A DNA stretch of 64,000 bases. Source: Streptomyces mobaraensis NBRC 13819 = DSM 40847 (GTDB lineage Bacteria; Actinomycetota; Actinomycetes; Streptomycetales; Streptomycetaceae). A program made the position numbers and the translations under genes. The notes under the pieces were generated by a model. It had not been told where the DNA came from. It did not search any database and was given only the letters and a program-made list of their open reading frames with translations. Shown piece after piece: positions 52,445-63,904 of the stretch. Position 1 is the stretch's first letter. The number at the start of each line of letters is the position of its first letter. Location: NCBI RefSeq assembly GCF_017916255.1, contig NZ_CP072827.1, positions 5,171,501 to 5,235,500 of the forward strand. The letters run 5' to 3'.

Positions 52445-53977
52445 TCAGGGCCGCCGGACGCCGTCCGCCCGCTCGGCGAGCCGGCGGATCGCGGACAGCG
52501 GCACGGGGAGCCAGTCCGGCCGGTGCCGGGCCTCGTACAGCACTTCGTAGACGGCCTTGTCGGTCTCCTGCGCGACCAGCAGCGGGCCGTCCTCGCGCGG
52601 GTCGCGGTGGGCGGCGGCGTAGCCGTCGCAGTACGCCTCGCGGGCCCGGGGCGCCCACTCGGTGCCGGCCCGGCCGACCGCCGCCGCGTAGTCGAAGGAG
52701 CGGAGCATGCCCGCGACGTCCTGCTCGACCGGCTGCGGGCGGCGCCGCTCGGCCAGCGGCCGGGCCGGCTCGCCCTCGAAGTCGATCAGCGACCAGCGCC
52801 CGTCCGCCGCCGTGCGCAGCGCCTGCCCCAGGTGCAGGTCGCCGTGGATCCGCTGGGCGCGGCGCGGCCGGCCGGGACCCGGCGGGCGGGTCAGCTCGTC
52901 GTAGGCGGCGCGCAGCGCGTCCCGGTACGGGCGGAGCGCCGGGACGGCCTCGGCGGTGACGTCCAGCCTGCGGCGCATGGCGGCGGCGATCCGCTCCAGC
53001 CGCGGCGGGTCCAGGTCGACGCTCGGGAGGGCCGCGGCCAGGGCGCGGTGCACCTCGGCGGTGGCCTGCCCGAGGGCGCGCGCGGCGGCGGTGAAGCCGT
53101 CCCCCGCGGCCAGCGCGTCGAGGGCGAGCCGCCAGCCGTCGGCGGAACCGGCCAGGAAGGGCTGGAGGACGCCGAGGGTCATCGGCTCGGCGACGCCCGG
53201 CGGTTCGGCCTCGAACCAGGCCGCGGGCGCGGGAACCCGGGCGCAGCCGGTACGGGCGAGGGCCCGGGGGAGTTCGAGGTCCGGGTTGACGCCGGGGCCC
53301 ACGCGGCGGAAGAGCTTGAGGATGTACGAGTCGCCGTACACCACCGAGGAGTTGGACTGCTCGACCCCGAGGAGCCGGGGGGCGAGGCCGGCCGGCAGGT
53401 CGGTGTGCGGCTCCCGGGCGAACCGCAGCGGGCCGAGCCGGCCGGGCACCCGCAGCCGCTCCAGCAGCAGCCCGGCCAGCCGGGGGTCGGCCAGCGCCTC
53501 GTAGACGGCGAGCCCGCGCAGCGGCCCGCCGTCCGGCCGGCCGACGAGCGCGGGCGCGAGGCGCGGCGGCAGCACGTGCCGGACGCCGAGCAGCAACTGG
53601 TAGCAGTCGTCCGAGCCGGTCCCGGGCTGCCGGGCGCGGACGAGGAGGTGCAGCAGGCCGGGGGCACCGCCGGGCGGGCCCAGGGGCAGCAGGTCGACGG
53701 CGGTGACCGGGGCGAGTCCGGTGACCGGGCTGCCCTTGCCGGCGAACCAGCGCTGCCGGGGCAGCCAGTCGAGGAGCGGCGGGGCCAGCGAGGCCAGCAG
53801 CGCCTCGGCGCGGCCCGGCCCGTCTGAGGAGTGGCCCTGCCGGCCGGAGGAGCGGCCCGCTCCGTCGGAGGACGTGAGGGGTACGGGCGGCGGCGCGGCG
53901 GTGACGCCGGACGGTGCGGACCCGGGGCTCTCCGCCCCCGGTGCGGTCTCCCGGCGGGGCGGTACAGCGTCCGACAT
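52445..53977 (-). CDS. pep2: Maltokinase Pep2
   Basis: A 510-residue kinase that makes maltose 1-phosphate from maltose and ATP, feeding GlgE. The aminoglycoside-phosphotransferase-like core has the family's catalytic segment RIHGDLHLGQALRT and metal loop LIDFEGEPARP, with LPRQRWFAGKG near the start of the N-cap domain. The N-terminal ~60 residues are Ser/Pro/Gly-rich and nonconserved. ATG at 53977 follows GGAAAGGA. treS and Pep2 proteins form a complex in mycobacteria (established knowledge). Confidence 0.94.
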   Translation of the reverse strand: MSDAVPPRRETAPGAESPGSAPSGVTAAPPPVPLTSSDGAGRSSGRQGHSSDGPGRAEALLASLAPPLLDWLPRQRWFAGKGSPVTGLAPVTAVDLLPLGPPGGAPGLLHLLVRARQPGTGSDDCYQLLLGVRHVLPPRLAPALVGRPDGGPLRGLAVYEALADPRLAGLLLERLRVPGRLGPLRFAREPHTDLPAGLAPRLLGVEQSNSSVVYGDSYILKLFRRVGPGVNPDLELPRALARTGCARVPAPAAWFEAEPPGVAEPMTLGVLQPFLAGSADGWRLALDALAAGDGFTAAARALGQATAEVHRALAAALPSVDLDPPRLERIAAAMRRRLDVTAEAVPALRPYRDALRAAYDELTRPPGPGRPRRAQRIHGDLHLGQALRTAADGRWSLIDFEGEPARPLAERRRPQPVEQDVAGMLRSFDYAAAVGRAGTEWAPRAREAYCDGYAAAHRDPREDGPLLVAQETDKAVYEVLYEARHRPDWLPVPLSAIRRLAERADGVRRP

Positions 53978-54181
53978 GGCGTCGCGTCCTTTCCCCGGGG
54001 CACACGACGATGGGGCACAGTGTCCCGGATTGCGGCTTTGGCCAGTGTGCGGTGCGTCGGGGCGCTCCCGCCGAAGGCGGCGGGAGTGTCCGGCCAGGAT
54101 CGTCCGTACGGTCAGCGCGTGCCCTGCCGGAACCGTTCGATCCGGGCCGGTCTGTGCGTAGTAGTGAGGGTGCCCGGGGCG

Positions 54182-54219
54182 GGGGCGGGAAAACCGGGTC
54201 CGCGACCCGCTCCCGCCCC
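54182..54219 (-). terminator. Large hairpin between treS and pep2
   Basis: GGGGCGGGA (54182-54190) pairs with TCCCGCCCC (54211-54219), enclosing an inner CGGGTC/GACCCG stem. It starts 10 bp after the treS stop. It may end or attenuate treS transcription before pep2-glgB, which would need partial read-through or their own promoter in the 250-bp gap. Confidence 0.6.
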
Positions 54220-54228
54220 GCGCGTCGG

Positions 54229-55946
<1,718 letters not shown>

Positions 55947-55950
<4 letters not shown>

Positions 55951-57950
55951 GGTGTGGGTGACCCTCCGATCGGTGAGGACGGTCGCAGCGAGAACACGTG
56001 CGCGGGCGCGATCGCACGGCCCGGCTCCAGGCGCACATAGTTGTCCCTGCCCCAGTGGTAGGTCTCGCCGGTGAGCTCGTCGCGCACCGGGAAGGTCTCG
56101 TGCCAGTCGAGGCCGAGCTCCGGCATGTCCAACGAGACCGTGGCCTCCTGGGTGTGGTGGGGGTCGAGGTTGACGACCGTCACCACGCAGTCTCCGCCCG
56201 GGCCGGCACAGCGCTTGGAGTACGCGATGACGGCGTCGTTGTCCACGTGGTGGAAGCGGAGGTTGCGCAGGCGCCGCAGAGCCGGGTGCCGCCTTCGCAG
56301 CCGGTTGAGCACGGTGATCAGGGGAGCCAGGCTGCGCCCCGCGCGCTCGGCCGACTCCCAGTCGCGCGGCCGCAGTTGGTACTTCTCCGAGTCCAGGTAC
56401 TCCTCGCTGCCGGGCTGGGCCGGGACGTTCTCGCACAGCTCGTAGCCGGCGTAGACGCCCCAGGACGGGGAGAGGGTGGCGGCGAGCACGGCCCGGATCT
56501 CGAACGCCGCGCGGCCGCCCTCCTGGAGGTAGGCGTGCAGGATGTCAGGGGTGTTGACGAAGAGGTTGGGGCGCATCACGGCAGCGGAGTCACGGGACAG
56601 CTCGGTGAGGTAATCGGTGAGCTCCTGCTTGGAGTTGCGCCAGGTGAAGTAGGTGTACGACTGCTGGAAGCCGACCGCCGCGAGGGTGCGCATCATCGCG
56701 GGCCGGGTGAACGCCTCGGCCAGGAAGATCACATCGGGGTCCGTGCGGCCGATGTCCGCGATGACCTTCTCCCAGAAGGCGACCGGCTTGGTGTGCGGGT
56801 TGTCCACCCGGAAGATCCGCACCCCGCGGTCCATCCAGAACCGCAGCAGCCGCAGCGTCTCCCGCACCAGCCCGTCGAAGTCCGCGTCGAACGCCAGCGG
56901 GTAGATGTCCTGGTACTTCTTGGGCGGGTTCTCGGCGTACGCGATCGAGCCGTCCGCGCGGTGGTGGAACCACTCCGGGTGCTTCTCCACCCAGGGGTGG
57001 TCGGGGGAGCACTGGAGGGCGAAGTCCAGCGCCACCTCCATCCGCAGCTCGCGGGCCGTGGCCACGAAGTGGTCGAAGTCCTCGAAGGTGCCGAGGTCCG
57101 GGTGGATCGCGTCGTGCCCCCCGTCGGCCGAGCCGATCGCCCAGGGGCTGCCCACGTCGTACGGGCCCGCGCTCAGCGCGTTGTTGGGACCCTTGCGGAA
57201 GGCGGTGCCGATGGGGTGGACGGGCGGCAGGTAGACGACGTCGAAGCCCATCCGGGCGACGGCCGGCAGCCGCTGGGCCGCCGTCCGGAACGTCCCGCTC
57301 ACCGGTGGCCCGGCCGCCGTCACCACCGCACCCTCCGAGCGCGGGAACAGCTCGTACCACGAGCCGTACAGCGCCCGTTCCCGCTCCACCAGCAGCGGCA
57401 GCGGCCGGGTGGAGGTGACCAGTTCGCGCAGCGGGTGGGCGGCCAGGGCGGCCGAGACGGCCGGGGTCAGCGCGGCGGCGAGCCGGTCGGCCACCGGGCG
57501 CTCGGTGTCGCGCAGCGCGTCGACCGCGGCCAGCACCGCCTCCCGGCCCTCGCTCTTGGGCACGCCGCCGGCCGCCCGCTCGTACAGCCGGGCGCCCTCC
57601 TCCAGCACCAACTCGGTGTCGATGCCCGCCGGGATCTTGATCCGGGCCGCGTGCCGCCAGGTGGTCACCGGGTCGCTCCACGCCTCGACCGCGTACGTCC
57701 AGCGGCCCTCCGCGTCCGGGGTGACCTCGGCGCCCCACCGGTCGGTGCCCGGGGCGAGCTCCCGCATCGGCGTCCACGGCCCCGACCGGCCGGCCGCGTC
57801 CCGCAGTACCACGTTGGCACCCACCGCGTCATGGCCTTCTCGGAAAACCGTAGCGGTGACCCCGAAGGACTCGCCGACCACTGCCTTCGCCGGTCTGCGG
57901 CCGCAGTCCACGAGCGGGGCGAGGTCCAGGACGGGGATGCGACCGATCAT
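55947..57950 (-). CDS. glgE: Maltosyltransferase GlgE
   Basis: A 667-residue GH13_3 enzyme that transfers maltosyl units from maltose 1-phosphate to alpha-1,4-glucan. Nucleophile Asp383 in [11 protein letters not shown] and acid/base Glu412 in FLAEAFTRP are 29 residues apart, as in S. coelicolor GlgE (Asp394/Glu423). An N-terminal beta domain starts at [11 protein letters not shown]. It is the first gene of the glgE-treS(-pep2-glgB) cluster, with direct repeats about 160 bp upstream. In other streptomycetes this enzyme builds aerial-mycelium glucan. Confidence 0.96.
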
Positions 57951-58477
57951 GGAATCACCTGGGGTTCGAGGGGAAACCGGAGAAGTGCCCGGTTGCCGAC
58001 GGGTGCTGACGGGAGGTCTGGCGCGTTCCGTTCTTTCTATCCGCTGCCCCGACGGCCGGGAGAACGCGGGCAGGGCTGCACCTGTCCGCATTCACCCGGC
58101 CGGGCGCCGGAAAACCTGCGAAAACCTGACGAGCGGGAAGTGCGGAAATACCGAGGGGGTCGACCTGGGGGCGAGTGGACGGGGGCGCGGGGTCCCCGCA
58201 CCGATGGAGCTTTCCCACCGGACCCTGGCGGACATGCCCGCACCGCCCGGTCTACCGGTGCGTAGTTCCCCTGGCACCGCCCGGGGAGGGCGGCGGGGCC
58301 TCCGTCACTCGTAGGGAGTCTCCCCGCTGGGCCGACCGTGTGCAATGTGACGACCGGGTGCCGCCGACGGCCGGATGGGGGAACGCCGCGCCCGCCCGGC
58401 GTTCGAAGGTCGTAGCGACTTCCGGCCTTGGAACGTCCTGGTGTAGGCGTGGCGTATTTCCGCCTCGTACCAGAACA
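57951..58477. promoter_or_regulatory. glgE upstream region with direct repeat
   Basis: About 527 bp with no gene. It must hold the glgE promoter. A direct repeat AAAACCTG at 58111-58118 and 58121-58128, spaced exactly one helical turn, stands out by its AT content and may be a regulator site. The left half (57951-58080) holds GC-rich sequence with no clear signal. Confidence 0.45.
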
Positions 58478-59410
58478 TCAGCGCACGGTCGGCCCCTGGC
58501 GGTCGTGTTCCACGCGCGGGGCGACGGCGCCCTCGGGCCCCGGTGCGCCGGCCGGCTCCAGCGTCGTTGCCAGCAGCCGCAGCCCCGCCTCCGACGGACT
58601 CCCCGGCTCCGCGCTGAACGTCAGCAGCGCCTGCCTGGGACCGTCCGCCACCGGCACCCGCAGCAGCTCGAACGTCAGCGTCAGCGGGCCCACCAGCGGG
58701 TGGTGGAACTCCTTGGTGCCCGAGACGCAGGCCCGCACCGGGTGCCGGGCCCACAGGGAAGCGAACTCCGGGCTCTTCATGGTCAGTTCCCCGATCAGCT
58801 CGGCCAGCGCCGGGTCGTCCGGGTGCTCGCCCGCGGCCAGCCGCAGCGCCGACACCGCCCGCCGCGACTCCAGGTCCCAGCGCGGGTAGAGGTCCCGTAC
58901 GTGCGGGTCGAGGAAGAGCATCCGCTGCGTGTTGGGGCGCGCGGCGGCGCGGTGCGGGACGTCGGCGGCCAGGTGGCCGGCGGTCAGCGCGTGGCCCAGC
59001 GGGTTCCAGTCGAGCACGTCGTAGCGGTGGTTCAGGACGAGGGCGGGGATCCCGTCCAGGGCCGCGACCAGTCGCCGCACCCCGGGCCGCACCCGCGCGG
59101 GCCGGCCGGCGGCGGCGCGCGGCGCGGGACGGCCGGGACGCGCCAGGTTCCTCAGGTGCGCGTGCTCGTCCGGGCTCAGCCGCAGGGCCCGCGCCAGCGC
59201 GTCCAGCACCGCGTCCGAGGCGTTCACGGACTGCCCCTGCTCCAGCCGGGTGTAGTACGCGGTGCTCACCCCCGCCAGCAGCGCCAGCTCCTCGCGGCGC
59301 AGCCCGGGCACCCGGCGCTGTCCCCCGTAGGTGGTCAGCCCGACGTCCTCGGGCCGCAGCGCGGCGCGGCGGGTGCGCAGGAATTCGCCCAGGGCGGCAG
59401 GAGTGTCCAT
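58478..59410 (-). CDS. MmyB-type helix-turn-helix regulator
   Basis: A 310-residue regulator with consensus XRE domain (FLRTRRAALRPEDVGL...RVPGLRREELALLAGVSTAYYTRLEQGQ, about 10-65) and an MmyB-like ligand domain (LNHRYDVLDWNPLGHALTAGH...NTQRMLFLDPHVRDLYPRW). ATG at 59410 is chosen because the family starts here. Such regulators usually control a divergent oxidoreductase; here the divergent gene is glgP, 248 bp away. Whether it controls glycogen genes is unknown. Confidence 0.9.
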   Translation of the reverse strand: MDTPAALGEFLRTRRAALRPEDVGLTTYGGQRRVPGLRREELALLAGVSTAYYTRLEQGQSVNASDAVLDALARALRLSPDEHAHLRNLARPGRPAPRAAAGRPARVRPGVRRLVAALDGIPALVLNHRYDVLDWNPLGHALTAGHLAADVPHRAAARPNTQRMLFLDPHVRDLYPRWDLESRRAVSALRLAAGEHPDDPALAELIGELTMKSPEFASLWARHPVRACVSGTKEFHHPLVGPLTLTFELLRVPVADGPRQALLTFSAEPGSPSEAGLRLLATTLEPAGAPGPEGAVAPRVEHDRQGPTVR

Positions 59411-59447
59411 GGGGCCAGTCAACCGCGCCCGCGCGGGCGCTGCCTGC

Positions 59448-59458
59448 CCCTGCCAGGG
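59448..59458. promoter_or_regulatory. Short palindrome upstream of the MmyB-type regulator
   Basis: CCCTG-C-CAGGG, followed by TCAGGG, 38 bp before the regulator's ATG. CCCTGnCAGGG-like sites occur next to regulators of this type in streptomycetes (recalled), so it may be the operator. Confidence 0.45.
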
Positions 59459-59658
59459 TCAGGGAGGGCGGCCCTGACGCGCACCGGTGGCCGGGACCCC
59501 GTCGGCCCGCCTCCGGGGGAAGCCCGCGCGCCACCGATCGAGAGGCGGCGTCCGGCCGGAGCCCATCGGCGCGCCTCCGGGGGAAGCGACTCGGGCAGAA
59601 GGAGGCACTTGGCGTCTTGAGCCGCGACCGCGGCCCCCGCGCCGCTACCGTCGTCCCC

Positions 59659-62286
59659 GTGAAGGCCATTCGTCGATTCAGCGTGCGCCCCGTCCTTCCG
59701 GAGCCCCTACGACCGCTCAGCGAGCTGGCGCGCAATCTGCGCTGGTCCTGGCATCCCGAGACCCGTGAGCTGTTCCAGACCCTCGACCCCGAGGGCTGGC
59801 GGGCGGCCGGCGGCGATCCGCTGCGGCTGCTCGGCGCCGTGCCGGCCGCCCGGCTGACCGCCCTCGCCGACGACCGCCGCTTCCGCAGGCGGCTCGCCGC
59901 GGCCGCCGACGACCTGCACGACTACCTCACCGGCGCCCGGTGGTACCAGGAGCAGCCGCCCGGACTGCCCGCCGCCGTCGCCTACTTCTCGCCCGAGTTC
60001 GGCATCACCGCCGCCCTCCCGCAGTACAGCGGCGGCCTCGGCATCCTCGCCGGCGACCACCTGAAGTCCGCCAGCGACCTGGGCGTCCCGCTGATCGGCG
60101 TGGGACTGCTCTACCGGCACGGCTACTTCCGGCAGTCCCTCTCCCGCGAGGGCTGGCAGCAGGAGCACTACCCGCTGCTGGACCCCAACGAGCTCCCGCT
60201 GTCCCTCCTCCGCGAGGCCGACGGCACGCCCGCCACGGTCGCCCTGGCGCTGCCCGGCGGCCGGTCGCTGCGCGCCCACGTCTGGAAGGCCGAGGTCGGC
60301 CGGGTGCCGCTGCTGCTCCTCGACTCCGACGTCGAGGAGAACGCGCCGGGCGAACGCGACGTGACCGACCGCCTCTACGGCGGTGGCAGCGAGCACCGGC
60401 TGCTCCAGGAGATGCTGCTGGGCATCGGCGGCGTCCGCGCGGTCCGCGCCTACTGCCGGCTCACCGGCCACCCGGCCCCCGAGGTGTTCCACACCAACGA
60501 GGGCCACGCCGGCTTCCTCGGTCTCGAACGCATCCGCGAACTCAGCGCGGGAGGGCTGGACTTCGACGCCGCCCTGGAGAGCGTCCGGGCCGGTGCCGTG
60601 TTCACCACCCACACCCCCGTCCCCGCGGGCATCGACCGCTTCGACCGCGAGCTCGTCGCCCGGCACTTCGCCGACGGCGCCGAGCTGCCCGGCATCGACG
60701 TCGACAGAGTGCTGCGGCTCGGCGCGGAGGACTACCCCGGCGGCGACCCGGCCCTGTTCAACATGGCCGTGATGGGACTGCGGCTGGCGCAGCGCGCCAA
60801 CGGCGTCTCCGTCCTGCACGGGGAGGTCAGCCGGCGGATGTTCGCGGGCCTGTGGCCGGGGTTCGACGACACCGAGGTGCCGATCACCTCGATCACCAAC
60901 GGCGTCCACGCGCCCACCTGGGTCGCCCCCGAGGTCTTCCGGCTCGGCGCCCGCCGGATCGGCGTCGCCCGCGCGGAGGACGCGCTCACCCTCGGCGGCA
61001 GCGAGCGCTGGGACTCGGTGGCCGACATCTCCGACGCGGACGTCTGGGAGCTCCGCCGCACCCTGCGCGAGCAGCTGGTGGAGGAGGTCCGCGAGCGGTT
61101 GCGCGCCTCCTGGCGGGAGCGCGGCGCGGGCACGGCCGAGCTCGGCTGGATCGACGGCGTCCTCGACCCGGACGTGCTGACCATCGGCTTCGCCCGCCGC
61201 GTCCCGTCGTACAAGCGGCTCACCCTGATGCTCAGGGACCGCGAGCGGCTCACCCGGCTGCTGCTCGACCCGGAACGGCCGATCCAGATCGTCGTCGCGG
61301 GCAAGGCCCACCCGGCCGACGACAGCGGCAAGCGGCTGGTCCAGGAGCTCGTCCGGTTCGCCGACGACCCGCGGGTCCGGCACCGCGTCGTCTTCCTGCC
61401 GGACTACGGCATGGCCATGGCCCAGAAGCTCTACCCCGGCTGCGACGTCTGGCTCAACAACCCGCTCCGCCCGCTGGAGGCGTGCGGCACCTCCGGCATG
61501 AAGGCGGCCCTCAACGGCTGCCTCAACCTCAGCGTCCTGGACGGCTGGTGGGACGAGTGGTACGAGCCCGACTTCGGCTGGGCCATCCCCACCGCCGACG
61601 GCTCGGCCACCGACGAGGAGCGCCGCGACGACCTGGAGGCCGCCGCCCTCTACGGCCTGCTGGAGGAGCGCGTCGCGCCCCGCTTCTACGACCGCGGGCC
61701 CGACGGGCTGCCCGGCCGCTGGATCGAGATGGTCCGCTCCACGCTGGGCTCGCTCGGGCCCAAGGTCCTCGCCGGCCGGATGGTCCGGGAGTACGTGGAG
61801 CGGCTCTACGGCCCGGCCGCCGAGGCGCAGCGGGCCCTGACCCCCGACGCGGCGCGCGAACTGGCCGCCTGGAAGGCCCGGGTGCGGGCCGCCTGGCCGG
61901 CGGTGGCCGTGGACCATGTGGAGGCCGCCGCCGACGGGCCCCTCGACGGCACCGCCGAGCTGGGCTCGACCGTCACCCTGCGGGTGACCGTCACCCTCGG
62001 CGACCTCGATCCGGCGGACGTCGAGGTGCAGGCCCTGGCCGGCCGGGTGGACGCCGCCGACCGGCTCACCGGCGCGGCGGCCGTGCCGCTGAAACCGGCC
62101 GGCACCTCGGCCCTCGACGGCCGCCGCCTCTACGAGGGCCCGCTCACCTTCGACCGCACGGGCCCCTTCGGCTACACGGTTCGCATCCTCCCCAGCCATC
62201 GCCTGCTCGCCGACGGCGCCGAGATGGGCCTCGTCGCCGTCCCGCCGGAGGCTTCCGGGGAGGCGGCGGGGGTGCTGATGCGCTGA
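59659..62286 (+). CDS. glgP: Alpha-glucan (glycogen) phosphorylase GlgP
   Basis: An 875-residue GT35 enzyme that releases glucose 1-phosphate from alpha-1,4-glucan. It has the DUF3417 N-terminal domain (LSELARNLRWSWHPETRELFQTLDPEGW) of the long actinobacterial subfamily, AYFSPEFGITAALPQYSGGLGILAGDHLKSA, and the PLP-binding EACGTSGMKAALNG with Lys615. Start GTG at 59659 (VKAIRRFSVRPVLPE) matches the family; the frame is open 14 codons further. A C-terminal beta domain (about 745-870) follows the catalytic core. It is divergent from the MmyB-type regulator gene. Confidence 0.96.
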   Translation: MKAIRRFSVRPVLPEPLRPLSELARNLRWSWHPETRELFQTLDPEGWRAAGGDPLRLLGAVPAARLTALADDRRFRRRLAAAADDLHDYLTGARWYQEQPPGLPAAVAYFSPEFGITAALPQYSGGLGILAGDHLKSASDLGVPLIGVGLLYRHGYFRQSLSREGWQQEHYPLLDPNELPLSLLREADGTPATVALALPGGRSLRAHVWKAEVGRVPLLLLDSDVEENAPGERDVTDRLYGGGSEHRLLQEMLLGIGGVRAVRAYCRLTGHPAPEVFHTNEGHAGFLGLERIRELSAGGLDFDAALESVRAGAVFTTHTPVPAGIDRFDRELVARHFADGAELPGIDVDRVLRLGAEDYPGGDPALFNMAVMGLRLAQRANGVSVLHGEVSRRMFAGLWPGFDDTEVPITSITNGVHAPTWVAPEVFRLGARRIGVARAEDALTLGGSERWDSVADISDADVWELRRTLREQLVEEVRERLRASWRERGAGTAELGWIDGVLDPDVLTIGFARRVPSYKRLTLMLRDRERLTRLLLDPERPIQIVVAGKAHPADDSGKRLVQELVRFADDPRVRHRVVFLPDYGMAMAQKLYPGCDVWLNNPLRPLEACGTSGMKAALNGCLNLSVLDGWWDEWYEPDFGWAIPTADGSATDEERRDDLEAAALYGLLEERVAPRFYDRGPDGLPGRWIEMVRSTLGSLGPKVLAGRMVREYVERLYGPAAEAQRALTPDAARELAAWKARVRAAWPAVAVDHVEAAADGPLDGTAELGSTVTLRVTVTLGDLDPADVEVQALAGRVDAADRLTGAAAVPLKPAGTSALDGRRLYEGPLTFDRTGPFGYTVRILPSHRLLADGAEMGLVAVPPEASGEAAGVLMR

Positions 62287-62291
62287 ACGCG

Positions 62292-62338
62292 CCGGGGCCG
62301 GCCGGGCGGGGCGTCGCCCCTGCCCCGGCCGGCCCCGG
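62292..62338. terminator. Bidirectional terminator between glgP and the protease gene
   Basis: CCGGGGCCGGCCGGG (62292-62306) pairs perfectly with 62324-62338; an inner GGGGC/GCCCC stem extends it. It lies between convergent genes. Confidence 0.75.
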
Positions 62339-62347
62339 AACCCGCGT

Positions 62348-63904
62348 TTACTTGACGTTGACGCCGTCCCACGCCGCCTGGACCGTCTTGTACTGCTTGC
62401 TCTTGGTGCCGAACATGTCCCGGGCCGCCTTCAGGGTCGCGGAACGCGCGCCCTTGTAGTCGGTGTTGGTGGTCATGTACACCGTGAGCGCCTTGTACCA
62501 GAGCTTCTCGGCGGCGCCGCGGCCGATGCCGTTGACCTTGATGCCACCCCAGGTCGGGCTGTTGTACTTGACGCCGTTGATCGTCTTGGCGCCGCTGCCC
62601 TCGGCCAGCAGGTAGAAGAAGTGGTTGGCCACGCCGGACGAGTAGTGCACGTCCAGGTCGCCGAGGTCCTTGCGCCAGTAGTCGGCCGAGCGGCCGTCCT
62701 TGCTGGGCTTGTCCATGTAGCGGAGCGGCTTGCCCAGCTTCTCGCCGATGAGGTAGTCGCCCTTGTCCTGGCCGTTGCGGGCGTAGAACTCGACGGCGGT
62801 ACCGAAGATGTCGGAGGTGGCCTCGTTCAGGCCGCCGGACTCGCCCTCGTAGCGGAGGCGGGCGGTGGCGGAGGTGACGCCGTGGGTCATCTCGTGGCCC
62901 GCGACGTCGAGGGAGGTCAGCGGCGCCTTGTTGCCCTTGCCGTCGCCGTAGACCATGCAGAAGCACTCGTCCGACCAGAAGGCGTTGTTGTAGCCGTTGC
63001 CGTAGTGGACGAAGGAGTTGGCGGCCTTGCCGTTGCCCTTGATGCCCTTGCGGCCCAGGACGTTCTTGTAGTAGTCCCAGGTCATCGCGGCGCCGTACTG
63101 GGCGTCCACGGCGGCGGTCTGGGCCATGCTCTGCTTGCCGTTGCCCCAGACGTCGCGGGTGTTGCTGAAGGCCGGGAAGGACTCGCCGGACTTCTTGTTC
63201 TGGGCGTGGAAGGTCGTGTGACCGCCGCGCTGGCCGTCCTTCATGTAGAACCGGCCGCCGGACTTCACGGAGTTCACCGGCACCTTGCCGTTGTACATGC
63301 CGGTGCCCGTGCCGGTGGCGATGGCCTGGAACTCGTCGAGCTTCTTGCCGGTGGTGGCGTCGGTGACGACGTGCAGCTCGCTGGGGGTGCCGTCGTGCTG
63401 GAGGCCGCCCACGACGGTCTCGTAGGCGAGGACGGGGGTGCCCTTGGCCGCCCAGACCACCTTGCGCGGGGCCTGGTTGCTGATGAACGCGCCGGCGCCC
63501 TCGTCCGCCGAGGCCAGCATCGCCTGGCGGCGCGCGGCGGGGGCGGAGATCTTCGCCTTGGTGGTGGGGACCTTGATGGCGGCCTCGACGGCCTTGGTGA
63601 CGTCCTCGACCTTGCCCTGCTTGTCCTGGTGGACGACGAGGTCGCCGCCGAGCACCGGCAGGCCCTCGTAGGTGCGCTCGTACCGGGTGTGGACGGTGCC
63701 GTCCTCGTCGGTGACCGTGCCGCGCGGGACCAGCCGCTCCTTGCCGCTGAGGTGCAGGGCCTTGGCGGGGTCCTCCTGGCCGGCCGCCTGGGCCGGGGCC
63801 CCGGCGAAACCGGAGGCGAGGAGGGCCGCGGCGACGGTGGCCGCGCTCGCGGCGACGGCGGGGCGACGGGACCCGGAACGGGCTATTCGGGGCGTGTGAC
63901 GCAC
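62348..63904 (-). CDS. Secreted neutral metalloprotease, thermolysin (M4) family
   Basis: A 518-residue preproenzyme. Signal peptide about 1-40 (PAVAASAATVAAALLASGFAGAPAQA), FTP/PepSY propeptide (about 45-195), and a mature M4 domain. Zinc ligands and catalytic Glu are His337, Glu338 and His341 in GHEMTHG with Glu361 in GLNEATSD; proton-donor His420 is in DVHYSSGVANHF. Two Cys lie in DECFCMVYG. GTG start with AGGAG. It is probably exported and self-activated outside the cell for nutrient proteolysis. Confidence 0.95.
   Translation of the reverse strand: MRHTPRIARSGSRRPAVAASAATVAAALLASGFAGAPAQAAGQEDPAKALHLSGKERLVPRGTVTDEDGTVHTRYERTYEGLPVLGGDLVVHQDKQGKVEDVTKAVEAAIKVPTTKAKISAPAARRQAMLASADEGAGAFISNQAPRKVVWAAKGTPVLAYETVVGGLQHDGTPSELHVVTDATTGKKLDEFQAIATGTGTGMYNGKVPVNSVKSGGRFYMKDGQRGGHTTFHAQNKKSGESFPAFSNTRDVWGNGKQSMAQTAAVDAQYGAAMTWDYYKNVLGRKGIKGNGKAANSFVHYGNGYNNAFWSDECFCMVYGDGKGNKAPLTSLDVAGHEMTHGVTSATARLRYEGESGGLNEATSDIFGTAVEFYARNGQDKGDYLIGEKLGKPLRYMDKPSKDGRSADYWRKDLGDLDVHYSSGVANHFFYLLAEGSGAKTINGVKYNSPTWGGIKVNGIGRGAAEKLWYKALTVYMTTNTDYKGARSATLKAARDMFGTKSKQYKTVQAAWDGVNVK

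Noticed and set aside
49799-53827. Plus-strand open frame of 1342 codons
   Set aside because: Antisense to glgB and pep2, both with intact active sites; its sequence is repetitive Arg/Val/His without domains.
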